Source of the DNA: Dissophora ornata
Lineage: Eukaryota > Mortierellomycota > Mortierellomycetes > Mortierellales > Mortierellaceae
DNA length: 15,410 nucleotides
NCBI GenBank assembly: GCA_025201705.1
Contig: MU617266.1
Coordinates: 2,021 to 17,430 of the forward strand
Direction: 5' to 3'
Shown here: piece by piece, positions 1 through 9,410 of the stretch
Numbering within the stretch: position 1 is the first letter of the stretch
Layout: the number at the start of each line of letters is the position of its first letter
Position numbers and translations under genes: made by a program
The notes under the pieces: generated by a model
Database searches by the model: none
Seen by the model: only the letters and a program-made list of their open reading frames with translations
What the model was told of the DNA's origin: nothing

Positions 1-1921
1 GGGGGAGGGGGAGAGGGTACCGGCTGGTTCCCCCACCCATCAGCGAGAGAAAAAGAAAAAAGGACGAAAGGGTCGGGGAGCAACACAGCCGAAGCCTGAG
101 CTTGAAACCGTTAACAATTGGCATTGTCTCCTTTCTTCCAGAGATACACACAACAGCACAGCTATCCCGCGAATCCCTGTCCTTCAATGGCTGGGTCCAA
201 AGTAGAGACATCATCGTATCTGTGGGAATCAGGCAATTGAGAGGTGCGGCCCTGGTTGGTCACTAGTTCTAGCTACTTTTACTTGCCTGGGTGATCAATG
301 AAGACTACAAATGGCGAATGCATCGTCAACGAAGGATCGCAAAGTCGGCAGTTGAGACGATTCCAGGGCAAGAGAAACAGATCCAGTGACAAATGTACAA
401 AAAAAAAAAATTGCACGCATTAGCATTCATTGTCAAGGGTTGATCGCTAGTGTAGTCTTCCGCCTTTTTGGGTGCGGTGGACGCGGTGCTCTTGATTGTC
501 GCGTTTCAGCAATACAGGGTTGGAGCTGTTGGGCGTGTTGTTGGTAACGACAAGCAGTCGGGCAAGGGAAGTTGGAGCCCACACAGTACCTTGCCGACAC
601 CACCATCCTATCATTGATAGACCGTGAAGAGACAGGCAGGTTAGTGCTTGCCAGTCAGTGCCCTTTAATTTTGTCCATTTTTACAATGACTTACTCCGAG
701 AACGACTAGTTTGTAAAGCATCATCTTGAGGGAAAGTACAAATGGTATAAAGAAGGATGGAAACTGTTGTCGGGTCTAATTGAGTTTGCTGGATGGTGCG
801 CGGCGAATGTCGTTAGCGAGGGAGTGAGGGAGGGATGAGTAGCTGAGAATGAGAGGAGTTAGCTGGTGGCAGTGGGCGCGAGAATGGAAGCAGAAGTTGG
901 AGGTGATGGGAGGAGTTTGCGAGGAAAGGAAAAGAGAAACGAGACCGCAATAACGAGCAGAGCAACCCGTCAATGTCTTGCTTTGGAAGGCTTGAGTGTC
1001 GACTCGCATGGGTGTCGGCTCCCCAATGGTGGCTGGCTGCGAGAGCGAGCATGTTATTGCCAGTGCGCCAGAGCGGAGGATGAGAACGAGTGGACCGATC
1101 CAAAAACCGTTATGCATTATTGAAGGTTTACTTTCTTTGTGTTTTCCAGCACCTGTTTCCGCTCTGTGCATTGCAGGCTCCTGGAGCAATCGCCCCTCTT
1201 GTACCCACTTTCAACGTTCAAAAGGCTGAGTCGTTCCAAGAGACCCACAAGAAGGTGCCTTGGGCGATGCCCCGGGTTGGCGATTAAAAGCACAGCTTCT
1301 GTGGGTAGAGGTTGACATTAGTTTATCTTATGTGACTGTTGACGCGTATATGGCGCCCATGGTGTGTAGTAGCAAACAAAAAAAAAGGATGGGGCGACGT
1401 TGCAAGTGTTTACACCTTGCATTCCTGTTCCTGGCATAGTACAGTACCATTCAAGACTACAAACTTTATATTTGCGGGTCAATCCGGCCAGAAAGGGCGA
1501 CACACAGTTGTCCATGGCCAACAATTGCCTGCAGCGTCCTCACCATCAGCGATACTGCCCTGACCCAGAGATGTGCAAAGACGCAAACTTGTCAATATCG
1601 CCACTGCGACTAGTCAAAATAGCGCGTCTGCAAGAATACTGAAGCCTATTGGATGGTCAGGTATACTCTCTGATTGTGGAGAGCATTACCACCTCCACTG
1701 ATGAACTCTAACAACCTCGGATGCGGCTAAATTGATGACAACGCCTCCGCGTATCAGATCGTAAACTGCAAGATGTATTAAAGCAAGTACTCCAGGTGCC
1801 TGCACGCTATCAAAGAGTGAATGTAGTGGTGGCGACGCAGTTTACTAAATCTTCACGGAACGGTCTTCTAGCAATAGGGGTCACGTTCGGATTGATAGCG
1901 ACATTTGAGGGATCAAAGGCT

Positions 1922-1984
1922 GGTCCGACAGGTTCAAAGGGTTCGACAGGTTCAACGGGTTCGACAGTTTCGACAGTTTCGACC
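1922..1984. repeat. 9-bp tandem repeat, about seven copies
   Basis: Seven consecutive 9-mers of the form GGTTCGACA, with variants GGTCCGACA, GGTTCAAAG, GGTTCAACG and GTTTCGACA, run without a gap. A period of 9 keeps every frame open: the + strand would read Gly-Ser-Thr triplets and the - strand Val-Glu-Pro/Thr triplets. This is enough to explain the open frames across it without assuming a protein. Confidence 0.85.
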
Positions 1985-2362
1985 CGCGCGGGGGAGCAGA
2001 TCAGCAAAAAAAGGTATAGTGTAGAGAGAGGCGGCACTGATGAATAAGAGATTAGGAACGGGAATGACTGCACAAGAAAATGAGTACACATGGTCGGAGA
2101 AACAAACAAACACACATGCACAACTGCAGAATAGCGGGCCAACAGGGGACCATTCACGTAGAGAGAAGGCAAAAACCATAAAGGTCGCGCGATGGGATGC
2201 ATATCGGGGTTCCCGCATCACTTTTCATTGTTTGCTTGCGGCGTTCCTCGGCAATGCAACTCAGATAGCGCTCTTGCAATTCCAGGGAGGGGTCTGTGTA
2301 AAACCGACCGTTATTCGTCATGCGATTATCAGTTCTACCATGACGGCAGTAGTCACGAGATA

Positions 2363-2382
2363 TCGAGGCCTCGAGGCCTCGA
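2363..2382. promoter_or_regulatory. Perfect 20-bp palindrome upstream of the AP-3 mu gene
   Basis: The arm TCGAGGCCTC is followed immediately by its reverse complement, giving a spacerless 20-bp inverted repeat. It can also be seen as overlapping copies of CGAGGCCTCG. It ends 75 bp before the start codon of the AP-3 mu gene, so it lies in the promoter or 5' leader. A dimeric transcription-factor site is possible; no specific factor can be named from sequence. Confidence 0.6.
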
Positions 2383-2457
2383 AGCACCTTGTCAGGAGCA
2401 GGACCCCACGGACCATTGGATCAACTGTCAAACACGCCCTCAGAGAAGACACCGGCC

Positions 2458-4139
2458 ATGATTGAATCGCTCTTTGTGCTGTCCCCAACAGGGTAACCTT
2501 ACACCTGCATCGCCAGCATTTCATCAACACAGGGTGTTGGAAAGGTACCAGCCAAAGAGACTGACACGTTGCCTTTATCTCTAGAAAGGTCATCATTGAA
2601 AAGCACTGGCACGAGTTGATTCCGCGCCGCATCGTCGACTTCTTCAATGAGCAGGTCTCAAAGGCTATGGCAGCGAGCGAGGATGTCACTCGGGAAGACG
2701 TGTTGCCAATCATTTCCTCACCAAAGTACCAGCTCATCAACATCTACCGAGACGGACTCACCTACCTCAGCCCGGTTACGAAAGAAGGTAGCCCTATTAA
2801 TGCCTCTCCACCTATTGGGATCAGTGGACCATTTTCCATCAAGGAGGACTCTATACCACACACAACTTACATACCAGCGCTCTTCCATCCACTCCATACA
2901 TGTAGTTGACCCTATGATGGTCTTTGAATTTTTGCACAGGATCGCCGATATCATGCAGGAGTACTTTGGACAGGTCTCAGAGACGGTCATCAAGGAGAAC
3001 TTTGTAACAGTGTACCAGCTTCTGGAAGAGATGATGGACGATGGATTCCCACTGACTACAGAGCCCAACGCCCTCAAGGAAATCGTTCCCGCACCCAACA
3101 TCATCGACAAGGTCATTACGACCATTGGCGCAACGAGCTCTGTCTCGACTCGCAAAATGCCTCATGGCATGTCTAACTTACCCTGGCGAAAGGCTGGCGT
3201 CAAATATACAAGCAACGAGATCTTTTTTGATATCGTGGAAGAGATTGATGCGATCGTGGATTCGACAGGGAAGGCTGTCTCATGTGAGGCGCACGGAACT
3301 ATCCAGGCTAACTCGCGGCTTTCAGGTAATGTTGAAAATTGGCGAATGGATCCTGAATCACAATCTGGTGGCGTCGTAAAATTAATTTCTCGACTACGGA
3401 TTGATAAATGTTTTTGATGTAGGCATGCCCGACTTGACATTGAGCTTTGTGAACCCGCGGTTGGTCGACGACTGCAGTTTCCATCAGTCAGTGCGATTCA
3501 ACAAGTGGGAGTCAGACAAGGTCCTATCTTTTGTGCCGCCTGACGGCCATTTCCGTCTTATGAGCTACCGGTAAGATTTCTGTAGTCAAAGTTGGTTAAG
3601 GATACCTGCCATGCATTCGGAACAGAGTACCGACACTCTATTTTTTATATTTTTTTGCCACCGTTAGTGTCAACCTACCTAGCCAACAAAACCTGCCCGT
3701 TCAGGTCAAACCATCCATCAACATTGGAGCCAACGGCGGAAAATTCGATATCAGTGTCAGCTTGAGGAACACAGAGGGCAAGCCGCTCGAAAATGTCGTT
3801 TTGACGTTACCGCTGCACAAATCCGCAACGACCTTGTCGGCTCATTGCAATGTGGGTCAGTACATGTTTGACCCTGTAGGAAAGGTGCTGCGATGGGACA
3901 TTGGAAAGATTGTACCGCGGGAGCGGGCGCCAGTCATATCTGGCTCATTTGGATTTGGTACAGCAAGTAGCGAGGCGGCTGCAAATGCAGGATACAATAT
4001 TGGAGTCGAGTTTTTGATCAACTCGCATTCGCTCTCGGGGCTCAAGGTCGATGTGCTGAAACTGTTTAATGAGTCCTATAAACCGTACAAGGGTGTGAAG
4101 ACGATGACCAAAGCAGGCAGATACCAAGTTCGCGCATGA
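2458..4139 (+). CDS. AP-3 adaptor complex medium (mu) subunit, five exons
   Basis: This is the medium chain of the AP-3 clathrin-type adaptor, which sorts cargo such as vacuolar proteins into vesicles at the Golgi/endosome. Proposed exons are 2458-2492, 2585-2787, 2906-3325, 3423-3570 and 3668-4139. All introns are GT-AG, 92-118 nt, and phases agree, giving 425 aa, close to the usual ~420. The first codons read MIESLFVLSPTG, the typical mu start, and continue into KVIIEKHW. A longin-like domain fills roughly residues 1-145 (including IYRDGLTYLSPV and FEFLHRIADIMQEYFG). The mu homology domain begins near residue 169 (NLPWRKAGVKYTSNE) and includes VEEIDAIVD, MPDLTLSFVNPRL, FVPPDGHFRLMSYR and the terminal TKAGRYQVRA. 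The match to animal and yeast AP-3 mu is recognised from memory and is strong throughout; nothing looks broken. The tiny 35-nt first exon is easily missed. Confidence 0.95.
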
Positions 4140-4149
4140 TGACGCGTAG

Positions 4150-4155
4150 AATAAA
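4150..4155 (+). terminator. Probable poly(A) signal of the AP-3 mu gene
   Basis: A canonical AATAAA lies 11 bases after the AP-3 mu stop codon. Its position suits a very short 3' UTR; cleavage would be expected within the following 10-30 bases. Confidence 0.55.
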
Positions 4156-4411
4156 GTAAAGAAAGGAACTTCAAGGCATGAGATGAGGATGTTCCGTCGC
4201 GTAGTTCATCTTGCTCTATTTCGCTGTTGATTTATGTATCAGACCAAAGTTGAAACTGATGTAATGATATCAACGGACGTAAAATAGTTGCACTCCACTT
4301 TTTACATTGTCCTAACTCAGAGTCATTGATAGCAGTGGGAGCACGGCCTACAACTCCACAATCCCTTTCACCTCTGAACAACAACGCGCATCTGACCTGT
4401 CTGCGGCGACC

Positions 4412-5465
4412 ATGGATGCCACAAGAAATACCACAGGCGCAGGACAGACCCAGCTACCCATTCAGCAATTGGTCCAGCTCTACAGTTCCTTGTTTGAAGT
4501 CCAAGAAGCTGGCAAATCAACTCAAGAAGCGAATGCCATGAACATTATGAGGGAGCGTTTCAATATCTCACAGGCTGGACTGCAGTTGATCGGTCCGAAT
4601 GTTGCAGACTCAGAATCATATCCTTATTCAGAACCGCATCCGATCGCTTGTCATTCAAAGTTACGAGATGCACAAATACTCTCTTCCCCACGACTATTTA
4701 TCGTGCTGCCGGAACGACAGCATCTTCAAGGCATGATGAATAAGCAGTTTTCGTCTGTCTTTCCTGTGCGGTTATAGGGTACAAACCGTAACAGAGGAGA
4801 GCAGAATCCCACACAAGATGCACCTGACAAGCGCCAGGGATATGACCTCGATCGGCCAGACGAGTTCTATATGAAGTACAGGTCATATATATGGTCATGG
4901 TCGTAAGGCCTAGAGATTGATTTGCCTTTAATTTTGATTCCAATTGTATCGCGACCACGGAAAATGATCGCCCACTCTCCCGAGAATCGATCCCTGTATG
5001 TACAAAACATGCTGACTTCCCCACAGAACTGAGTGTCCCAATCCTGCCAGAGGCGAGTGCGACAAAGCTGACCAGAGTTCAATTTGGCATCAACTTTCTA
5101 CAGTCATATGTCATTCATTGTTGACCAACTTATATCCGCAAAGAACGAATTCCTGCTCATTCAAGGCCACACCTCGCTGGCGAAGATTGTTTCTGTCGTT
5201 CAAAAGTGAGATCATAGCGTTCGATTCCACGACAGCGCCCAACGCTTCAACAAGTGTCTATATTAGGGATTGCAACATAAGGAATATTGCAGAGGTGATA
5301 ACTCAGTGGGCGTGGTCAATCGCTTCAATGAGGGTAAATCAAGCCTTCACCGAAGATCTTGCAGAAATTTTAGAAATTTTGGAAAGGAGGACCAGGGAGA
5401 GGGTTTCAAACTCCGATGTTCGACGCTCGACCCAACAGAATAAAGTGCATGTGTCGAACGATTGA
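4412..5465 (+). pseudogene. Relic 1: decayed member of an expanded Mortierellaceae-type helical/LRR family
   Basis: Successive segments in different frames read as one protein of a family I remember from Mortierellaceae genomes; its function is unknown to me. Frame A from ATG 4412 gives a helical region (QLVQLYSSLFEVQEAGKS). Another frame at 4593-4688 gives IQNRIRSLVIQSYEMHKYSLP. Back in frame A at 4691, RLFIVLPE follows, then TAG at 4775-4777, then GYDLDRPDEFYMKYRSYIW and TAA at 4904-4906. Frame 5026-5110 gives LSVPILPEASATKLTRVQFG, and a shift near 5108 leads to MSFIVDQLISAKNEFLLIQ, ending in TGA at 5207-5209. A last open frame runs 5118-5465. The order LIQNR, RLFIVLP, YDLDRP.EF, KYGSY matches the family. 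At least three frameshifts and three stops argue against a working gene. A multi-intron gene is the alternative, but no good GT-AG pairs bridge the breaks at 4590 or 4688. Confidence 0.65.
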
Positions 5466-6538
5466 TCACTCGCAGGACCTCGACCTCGCGAAGAGAACCA
5501 ACAGTAGAAGACGGAGTTGTTACTCAGTCACCATGGCGAGATATTGAACAAGTTTACCACGAATCGCATGTAAAGCGGCATTACGGCTATCAGCGGATGG
5601 ATTACTAACAAGACTCAATATGCCCCGTCTTGGAATCGTTTAGCGTTAAATATGGCCGTGACTATGGTTCAGATAACCGCTTTCAAGGAGGGAGCTGAGC
5701 CCTTTTAAAGATGACGGAGCTCCATGGATATCAGCAATGGCATCAGCTCCTTCTTACATTCTAGCTCATCTTTAATTACGCCGGTTTACGAATCTTCATC
5801 GGAGCCATTGAACAAGGGCCTTACATACACGCTGCCTGAAGCATATGCACCATGGACTTTGCTAAAGTTTTTCGCATCCAACTGGACCTAGAACCCTAGA
5901 CGTTGAAGAAGGCGATCGAAGGCAATTGACTTTTCAGCGTTGGTAAACCCTGGACTTCTTATTTTCAAGTATTTCGCTGGGTGAGCTAACAGCGTTGGTT
6001 GACTGAATTCCAGAAGAATCCGATCCATCGGCACCACTAGGTATAAGCATTCCTTCTAAAGTACTTGAAGAATGCTCTCACCCCTGAAGAGGACGCGTTT
6101 CTTGCTAGACCCCCGCAAGAAGGTTGCTAAAGCTATGTTCTTGGAAGACTGGTGAAATACCGCAGGGAAAATAAAATGAAATAAAGAATGCCTCGAGGTT
6201 ATTGCTCGTGTAGACATCCCCTCCTGGGGTCACTCAGGTTGACAAAATGTAACACGAGACGTAGTTGGAAAATAACATAAAATCTGCAGCTCTGCACTAT
6301 CGATCGGTTGGGAGCGAATTTTTCGTGGGGTTGCTCCAGAGCTATAGTTGGCGCTTCTCTCAGAGACGCCACGGAGACAACGCCAGACCCTGTAGCTGAC
6401 GTAAACTTGCGCCCAGGCCAGTCTATCAAACATCTTGTTTTGTTTTGTCTGTTTTGGTATGCTTGTTTGTTTGTTTGTTTACCATTGGGAACTAAGATCC
6501 CAGACAGAGAATCATCAGATGGATGTCTAAAAACTGAA
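5466..6538. other. Region without an intact gene; possible extension of relic 1
   Basis: All frames are broken frequently. Some moderately protein-like stretches occur on the + strand, for example around 5510-5580 (QSPWRDIEQVYHESHV), 5600-5700, 5730-5880 and 6075-6120 (LTPEEDAFLARPPQEG). They could be the decayed C-terminal, perhaps leucine-rich, part of relic 1, but none carries a diagnostic motif. A short (TTTG)n run lies at about 6463-6480. The end of this stretch contains the 3' side of the minus-strand gene that stops at 6601. Confidence 0.4.
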
Positions 6539-6552
6539 GGGGGGGGGGGGGG
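6539..6552. repeat. 14-nt G homopolymer
   Basis: Fourteen consecutive G residues on the + strand (C on the coding strand of the neighbouring gene) lie about 50 bp downstream of the TNT-domain gene stop. Such a run can form a G-quadruplex and is prone to length errors, so the exact number of G may be an assembly artefact. Confidence 0.85.
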
Positions 6553-6558
6553 TTTATT
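6553..6558 (-). terminator. Probable poly(A) signal of the TNT-domain gene
   Basis: TTTATT on the + strand is AATAAA on the minus strand, about 43 bases beyond the stop codon of the minus-strand gene. It sits directly before the C14/G14 tract. Confidence 0.5.
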
Positions 6559-6600
6559 TCGGCCCATGCAAAAAATAAAAATAGTTACTCTTGGGCTATT

Positions 6601-7390
6601 TTAAAACAGCTTGCTGTGCTTAAGTGACACACGTTCAAGGTAGCCGCCGCTAATAAGATTCATGATGGAAATGTCGGTGTGGTATTGAACACCCTGACCA
6701 GGCTGACCGAACCAAGGCGCAATGGGTCCCGCACTGACGACAAACTCGTTCACCACTTTGTACACATGGTAGTTGTAAGGGTACTGCTTATTGTCTGGAG
6801 GAGTGTCCAGGTTTGAGGGTGGAAGGGCGCGCTGAGGATAGGGAGCTTCTGCTGGGGACAAGTAAGCGCCGTACTCGCTTCCGAAGCGGTCAAGCAACAT
6901 ACCAACAACGAGGGTCATTCTGCCCTCAATGGGGTTAGCATTGATGTCGAGCTGGAAACCGTCTTTCGGGGGGTACGTGTAAGACCCTTTGATTGTCCAT
7001 TTGGACAGGAATTCAGCAGCGCAAAGACCTCCAAGACGATCGTAAGGGTGGGTAATGTCGTCGAGAGGGAAGTGAGTTGGCAGTTCCTTGGGACCGAGAC
7101 GAGCATCATGGCAGAGGTAATAGCTCGAGTTCACGGGAACGACATCCTTGCACAAATCATGGCACTTTAAAATCAGATAAAAAAAATTTGTTAAACCTAA
7201 ACACGTCTACTGTCAGCAAGAGTCAAAGCAAACATGCTGATGAACTAACCTTCTTGTTATTGTTCTCTGCGACGAATCCTTCCGTGTTGGGCACCTCTCT
7301 CTTGGCGACTGGGGAAGCGGAGACGACGAGGATGGAGCAGACAAGAAGAGCAAGCGTGGTAAACCGACGCAAGTTGGAGGTTGGAAGCAT
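6601..7390 (-). CDS. Secreted TNT-domain protein, putative NAD+ glycohydrolase, two exons
   Basis: Exons are 7390-7250 and 7164-6601, joined across an 85-nt GTTAGT...AAAG intron in phase 0, giving 234 aa. The N-terminus (residues 1-25) is a hydrophobic signal peptide, followed at 30-31 by Lys-Arg, a possible Kex2 site. The mature part has Cys 48, 52, 65 and 95, likely disulfides, and then the TNT domain (family named after tuberculosis necrotizing toxin; fungal members are secreted or surface NADases): LGGLCAAEFLSKW near 91, DRFG at 139-142, RALPPSNLDTP near 159, PYNYHVYKV near 176 and IAPWFGQPGQGVQY at 195-208. Arg140 and Gln207 are the best candidates for the conserved active-site Arg and Gln. 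Known members hydrolyse NAD(P)+ to nicotinamide and ADP-ribose. The gene appears complete. A biological role (defence, competition, host interaction, conidial NADase) cannot be read from sequence. No immunity-protein gene is visible nearby, in keeping with secretion from a eukaryote. Confidence 0.88.
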
Positions 7391-7485
7391 TTTGCAAAAA
7401 AGGTGGCAAAAGGATGGGATTAGGAGTGGTGAATGAGTAGCGACGGGGGAAAAAAAGAAAAAAAAAAAGGAATCCACGAAGATAC

Positions 7486-7492
7486 TTATATG
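7486..7492 (-). promoter_or_regulatory. TATA box for the TNT-domain gene
   Basis: The minus strand reads CATATAAG here, about 96-102 bp upstream of the start codon at 7390. Between it and the ATG lies a pyrimidine-rich tract on the coding strand (7447-7468), common in fungal leaders. Confidence 0.5.
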
Positions 7493-8150
7493 CGCAAAGA
7501 ATCCACTAATGTTAGATGCGAAAAGGCTCTCAACATCGCGCAGGAAGAGGAGACGGGTCAGAGAGAACTAAGCTAGAATCGAGCTCGAGCATTTGTTGAA
7601 CGCAGGATCTGAATTCTTTACGCCCTTCTTTTTTTTTTTTTTTGTGGCACGGCATGCAGCAAGGTTGATATCGGAATGTGGATGAGTCGTACAGAGAGTG
7701 CAGGTTTATTGGTAGACTACAGTATGCTTTATGCGTTCAAATTCCGCCGAGGAGCTGAAAATGCAAAGCGCGGAATAGTGCATGCACACAAGATGAGCTA
7801 AGGATAGTCTAACAAAAGGATACCGAAGTGGGAGCAGTCATGGCTCCATGCAATGCGCGAAAAGGCGTTGGGAGCCTGACGATTGAATTACCAAAGCGGT
7901 TGGTGTAGCGCGACATGCTTGTTGCTCTCTCGCATGACCAACTTGAACATGTGCAGCATCGTTATGGATCGGACCATCGACTAACAATGTACAAAACCTT
8001 GAATAGAAACCAAAAAAAAAAAAAAAAAAAAAAAAAAATCAGGGTATTTTAGGCCTTTTCGAAAAGGAGAGCGACTCTCGTGCCTGCCCAAATCAACCGA
8101 CAATTTGGAATAGGATATGCGAACCCTTCGAAATGCCAAAGTCCAGGGTA
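7493..8150. other. Intergenic region between the TNT-domain gene and relic 2
   Basis: I see no gene. The region holds a T15 tract (about 7629-7643) and an A27 tract (8012-8038). No frame stays open for long and no family motif is recognisable. The first part must carry the promoter of the minus-strand TNT-domain gene. Confidence 0.5.
8012..8038. repeat. A27 homopolymer tract
   Basis: Twenty-seven consecutive A residues on the + strand. It could be a simple homopolymer or the tail of an old retroposed sequence; I could not find a target-site duplication or a recognisable body upstream, so I leave it as a homopolymer. Confidence 0.85.
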
Positions 8151-8167
8151 GCAGCATAGCTTAGACT

Positions 8168-8398
8168 CTAGACTCTAGCCCTGTAGTTTGTCAGGCTCGC
8201 ATTCCATTGTCTAGTAGGCGATATGTTATCAACTCGCATCTCGCCCCCCTGGCTTAGTTGCACTTGATATGGTTGCACTAAAGGATCATCCTCCTCAGCG
8301 CTTTCGTCGCCTGCATTCTCCACATACAAATATGACAACACCTGACACGGCCCATCAACTACGGTCCCAACAGCTTCAAGTGTGATCAACCGCCGAAG
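8168..8398 (-). other. Unidentified open frame, possibly part of a broken gene
   Basis: A minus-strand frame is open for about 77 codons between stops and reads fluently (for example ITLEAVGTVVDGPCQVLSYL, LVQPYQVQLSQGGEMRVDN, ending TNYRARV). I do not recognise it. It has no convincing ATG; the most likely first residue of the open stretch is from a TTG. Composition is protein-like, with an acidic segment (DESAEEDD), and the motif GGEMRVDN looks folded rather than random. It could be a last exon of a minus-strand gene whose upstream exons are decayed, or chance. Confidence 0.3.
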
Positions 8399-8539
8399 TT
8401 ACTACTATTCCCTCTCGACTCGGTAAAGAGACTGGACAGTATATCAACTTGCGATGAACAATTAACCTAGCCGTAGGTCTATCTTAGGTTTATTCTGAGA
8501 AGAGCCGATCATCATTTTGGAGTCGTGCTCGAAGTTGTG

Positions 8540-9410
8540 TCACGCATTGGTTCAAAATCGAAGACGTCTAATCAGGAAATAGTAAATTCCTCTACCACCT
8601 GATTCAGAGTCATCTCTGGCTGTTGCAGCTCGAGATCCTGCCCGGTAACATCGCAGCCGAAACTGTCTCGGAATTGAAACATACATTTGAATTAACCATC
8701 GCCAACATGGATACCCTCGGCAAGATCAATGACAGAAGGGAGAAGGATTTCCCTGAAAATCTATTTTGCGAAACACGACGGATGCGATTTGGACTAACCT
8801 AACAAAGTACGGATCCTATGCCCTGAAAATCATGAATGCTCTCAAATGTAGCGTGTCGCGACACCTACAATAGCGCCGTTCGTGGAGGGTATCCAGAAAC
8901 AGCCCCGTTTACTAGTGCATAAGGTCGGAGGCCTGATGGACGAGACGATTCGGTACATCCAAGAACAAAAGCGCGGCGCCAATGGCGGTATGAAGATGGC
9001 TCCAAGATAGACAAGTGTTGATGCAGCGGAGGTCCTAGAGGGAGCAACTCTGCGTGTCAATGATCAATGTCGTGTTCTTGGCACCCTATTCCTCATCGTT
9101 ACAATTGAGGGACTCATCAATTGGGTTTGCATCGACCACTACCGCGAAAACTATCGACAAGAGGATATGCGACGATTCTGAGACGTTGTGCAGGTCGACG
9201 ATGGGTGCTCCGGGAACCGAGGGTATTTAGCGGAGTGCTGCTGTGGTATCACCTCCGCCACGACAGTGTGGCACTGTCTTTGCTCTCCAAGATCGCACCC
9301 ATCTGTCAGTCATCACTCGAACCATTATTGGGCCAGGTTCCTTCAGATCAAGCGCCTGAAGTATGTGGTCCATGGGCCGTGATAAAGAAAGTGCAAGGAG
9401 ACTAAGCTTT
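8540..9410 (+). pseudogene. Relic 2: second decayed copy of the relic 1 family
   Basis: One frame (8729-8794) reads MTEGRRISLKIYFAKHDGCD, aligning with the family's LAKHEGYDLDRP segment, then a TAA at 8795-8797. A shifted frame at 8805-8857 gives KYGSYALKIMNALKCSVS. From 8858 the first frame resumes and runs to 9382 with only two internal stops (TAG 9008-9010, TGA 9179-9181): PTIAPFVEGIQKQPRLLVHK, GGLMDETIRYIQEQ, VDAAEVLEGATLRVNDQ, RVLGTLFLIVTIEGLINWVC and IDHYRENYRQEDMRRF. The blocks 'RVLGNLYRI...GHVKWVC.DHYRENYRE' are a hallmark I recall for intact family members. ALVQNRRRL at about 8548 may mark the upstream LIQNR segment. Few lesions over 525 nt suggest fairly recent decay. It overlaps relic 1 in family position (both have DLD.P and KY.SY), so they are two copies, not one split gene. 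Downstream of 9185 similarity fades. No activity is expected. Confidence 0.75.

Larger units (their letters stand above)
1..2457. other. Gene-poor left region with low-complexity DNA
   Basis: I see no gene I can support here. Several open frames of 60-140 codons overlap one another on both strands, but none has a recognisable motif, a plausible splice pattern or a consistent codon bias. The sequence includes a G-rich start (1-20), an A tract near 400-410, purine-rich stretches at 815-960, and the 9-bp tandem repeat listed separately. The last few hundred bases must include the promoter and 5' leader of the AP-3 mu gene. An unrecognised fast-evolving gene or non-coding RNA cannot be excluded. 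Confidence 0.5.

Noticed and set aside
776..1287. Overlapping open frames on both strands
   Set aside because: Mutually overlapping, no motifs, purine/pyrimidine skew explains their openness.
1810..2202. Minus-strand frame with Val-Glu-Pro repeats
   Set aside because: The repeat is the 9-bp tandem array; the rest shows no domain or credible start.
2647..3417. 256-codon + strand open frame across the AP-3 mu gene
   Set aside because: It reads exon 2 out of frame and runs through introns 2 and 3; only its exon 3 part is the true frame.
8012..8038. A27 tract as the tail of a LINE or processed retrocopy
   Set aside because: No recognisable element body upstream and no target-site duplication seen.
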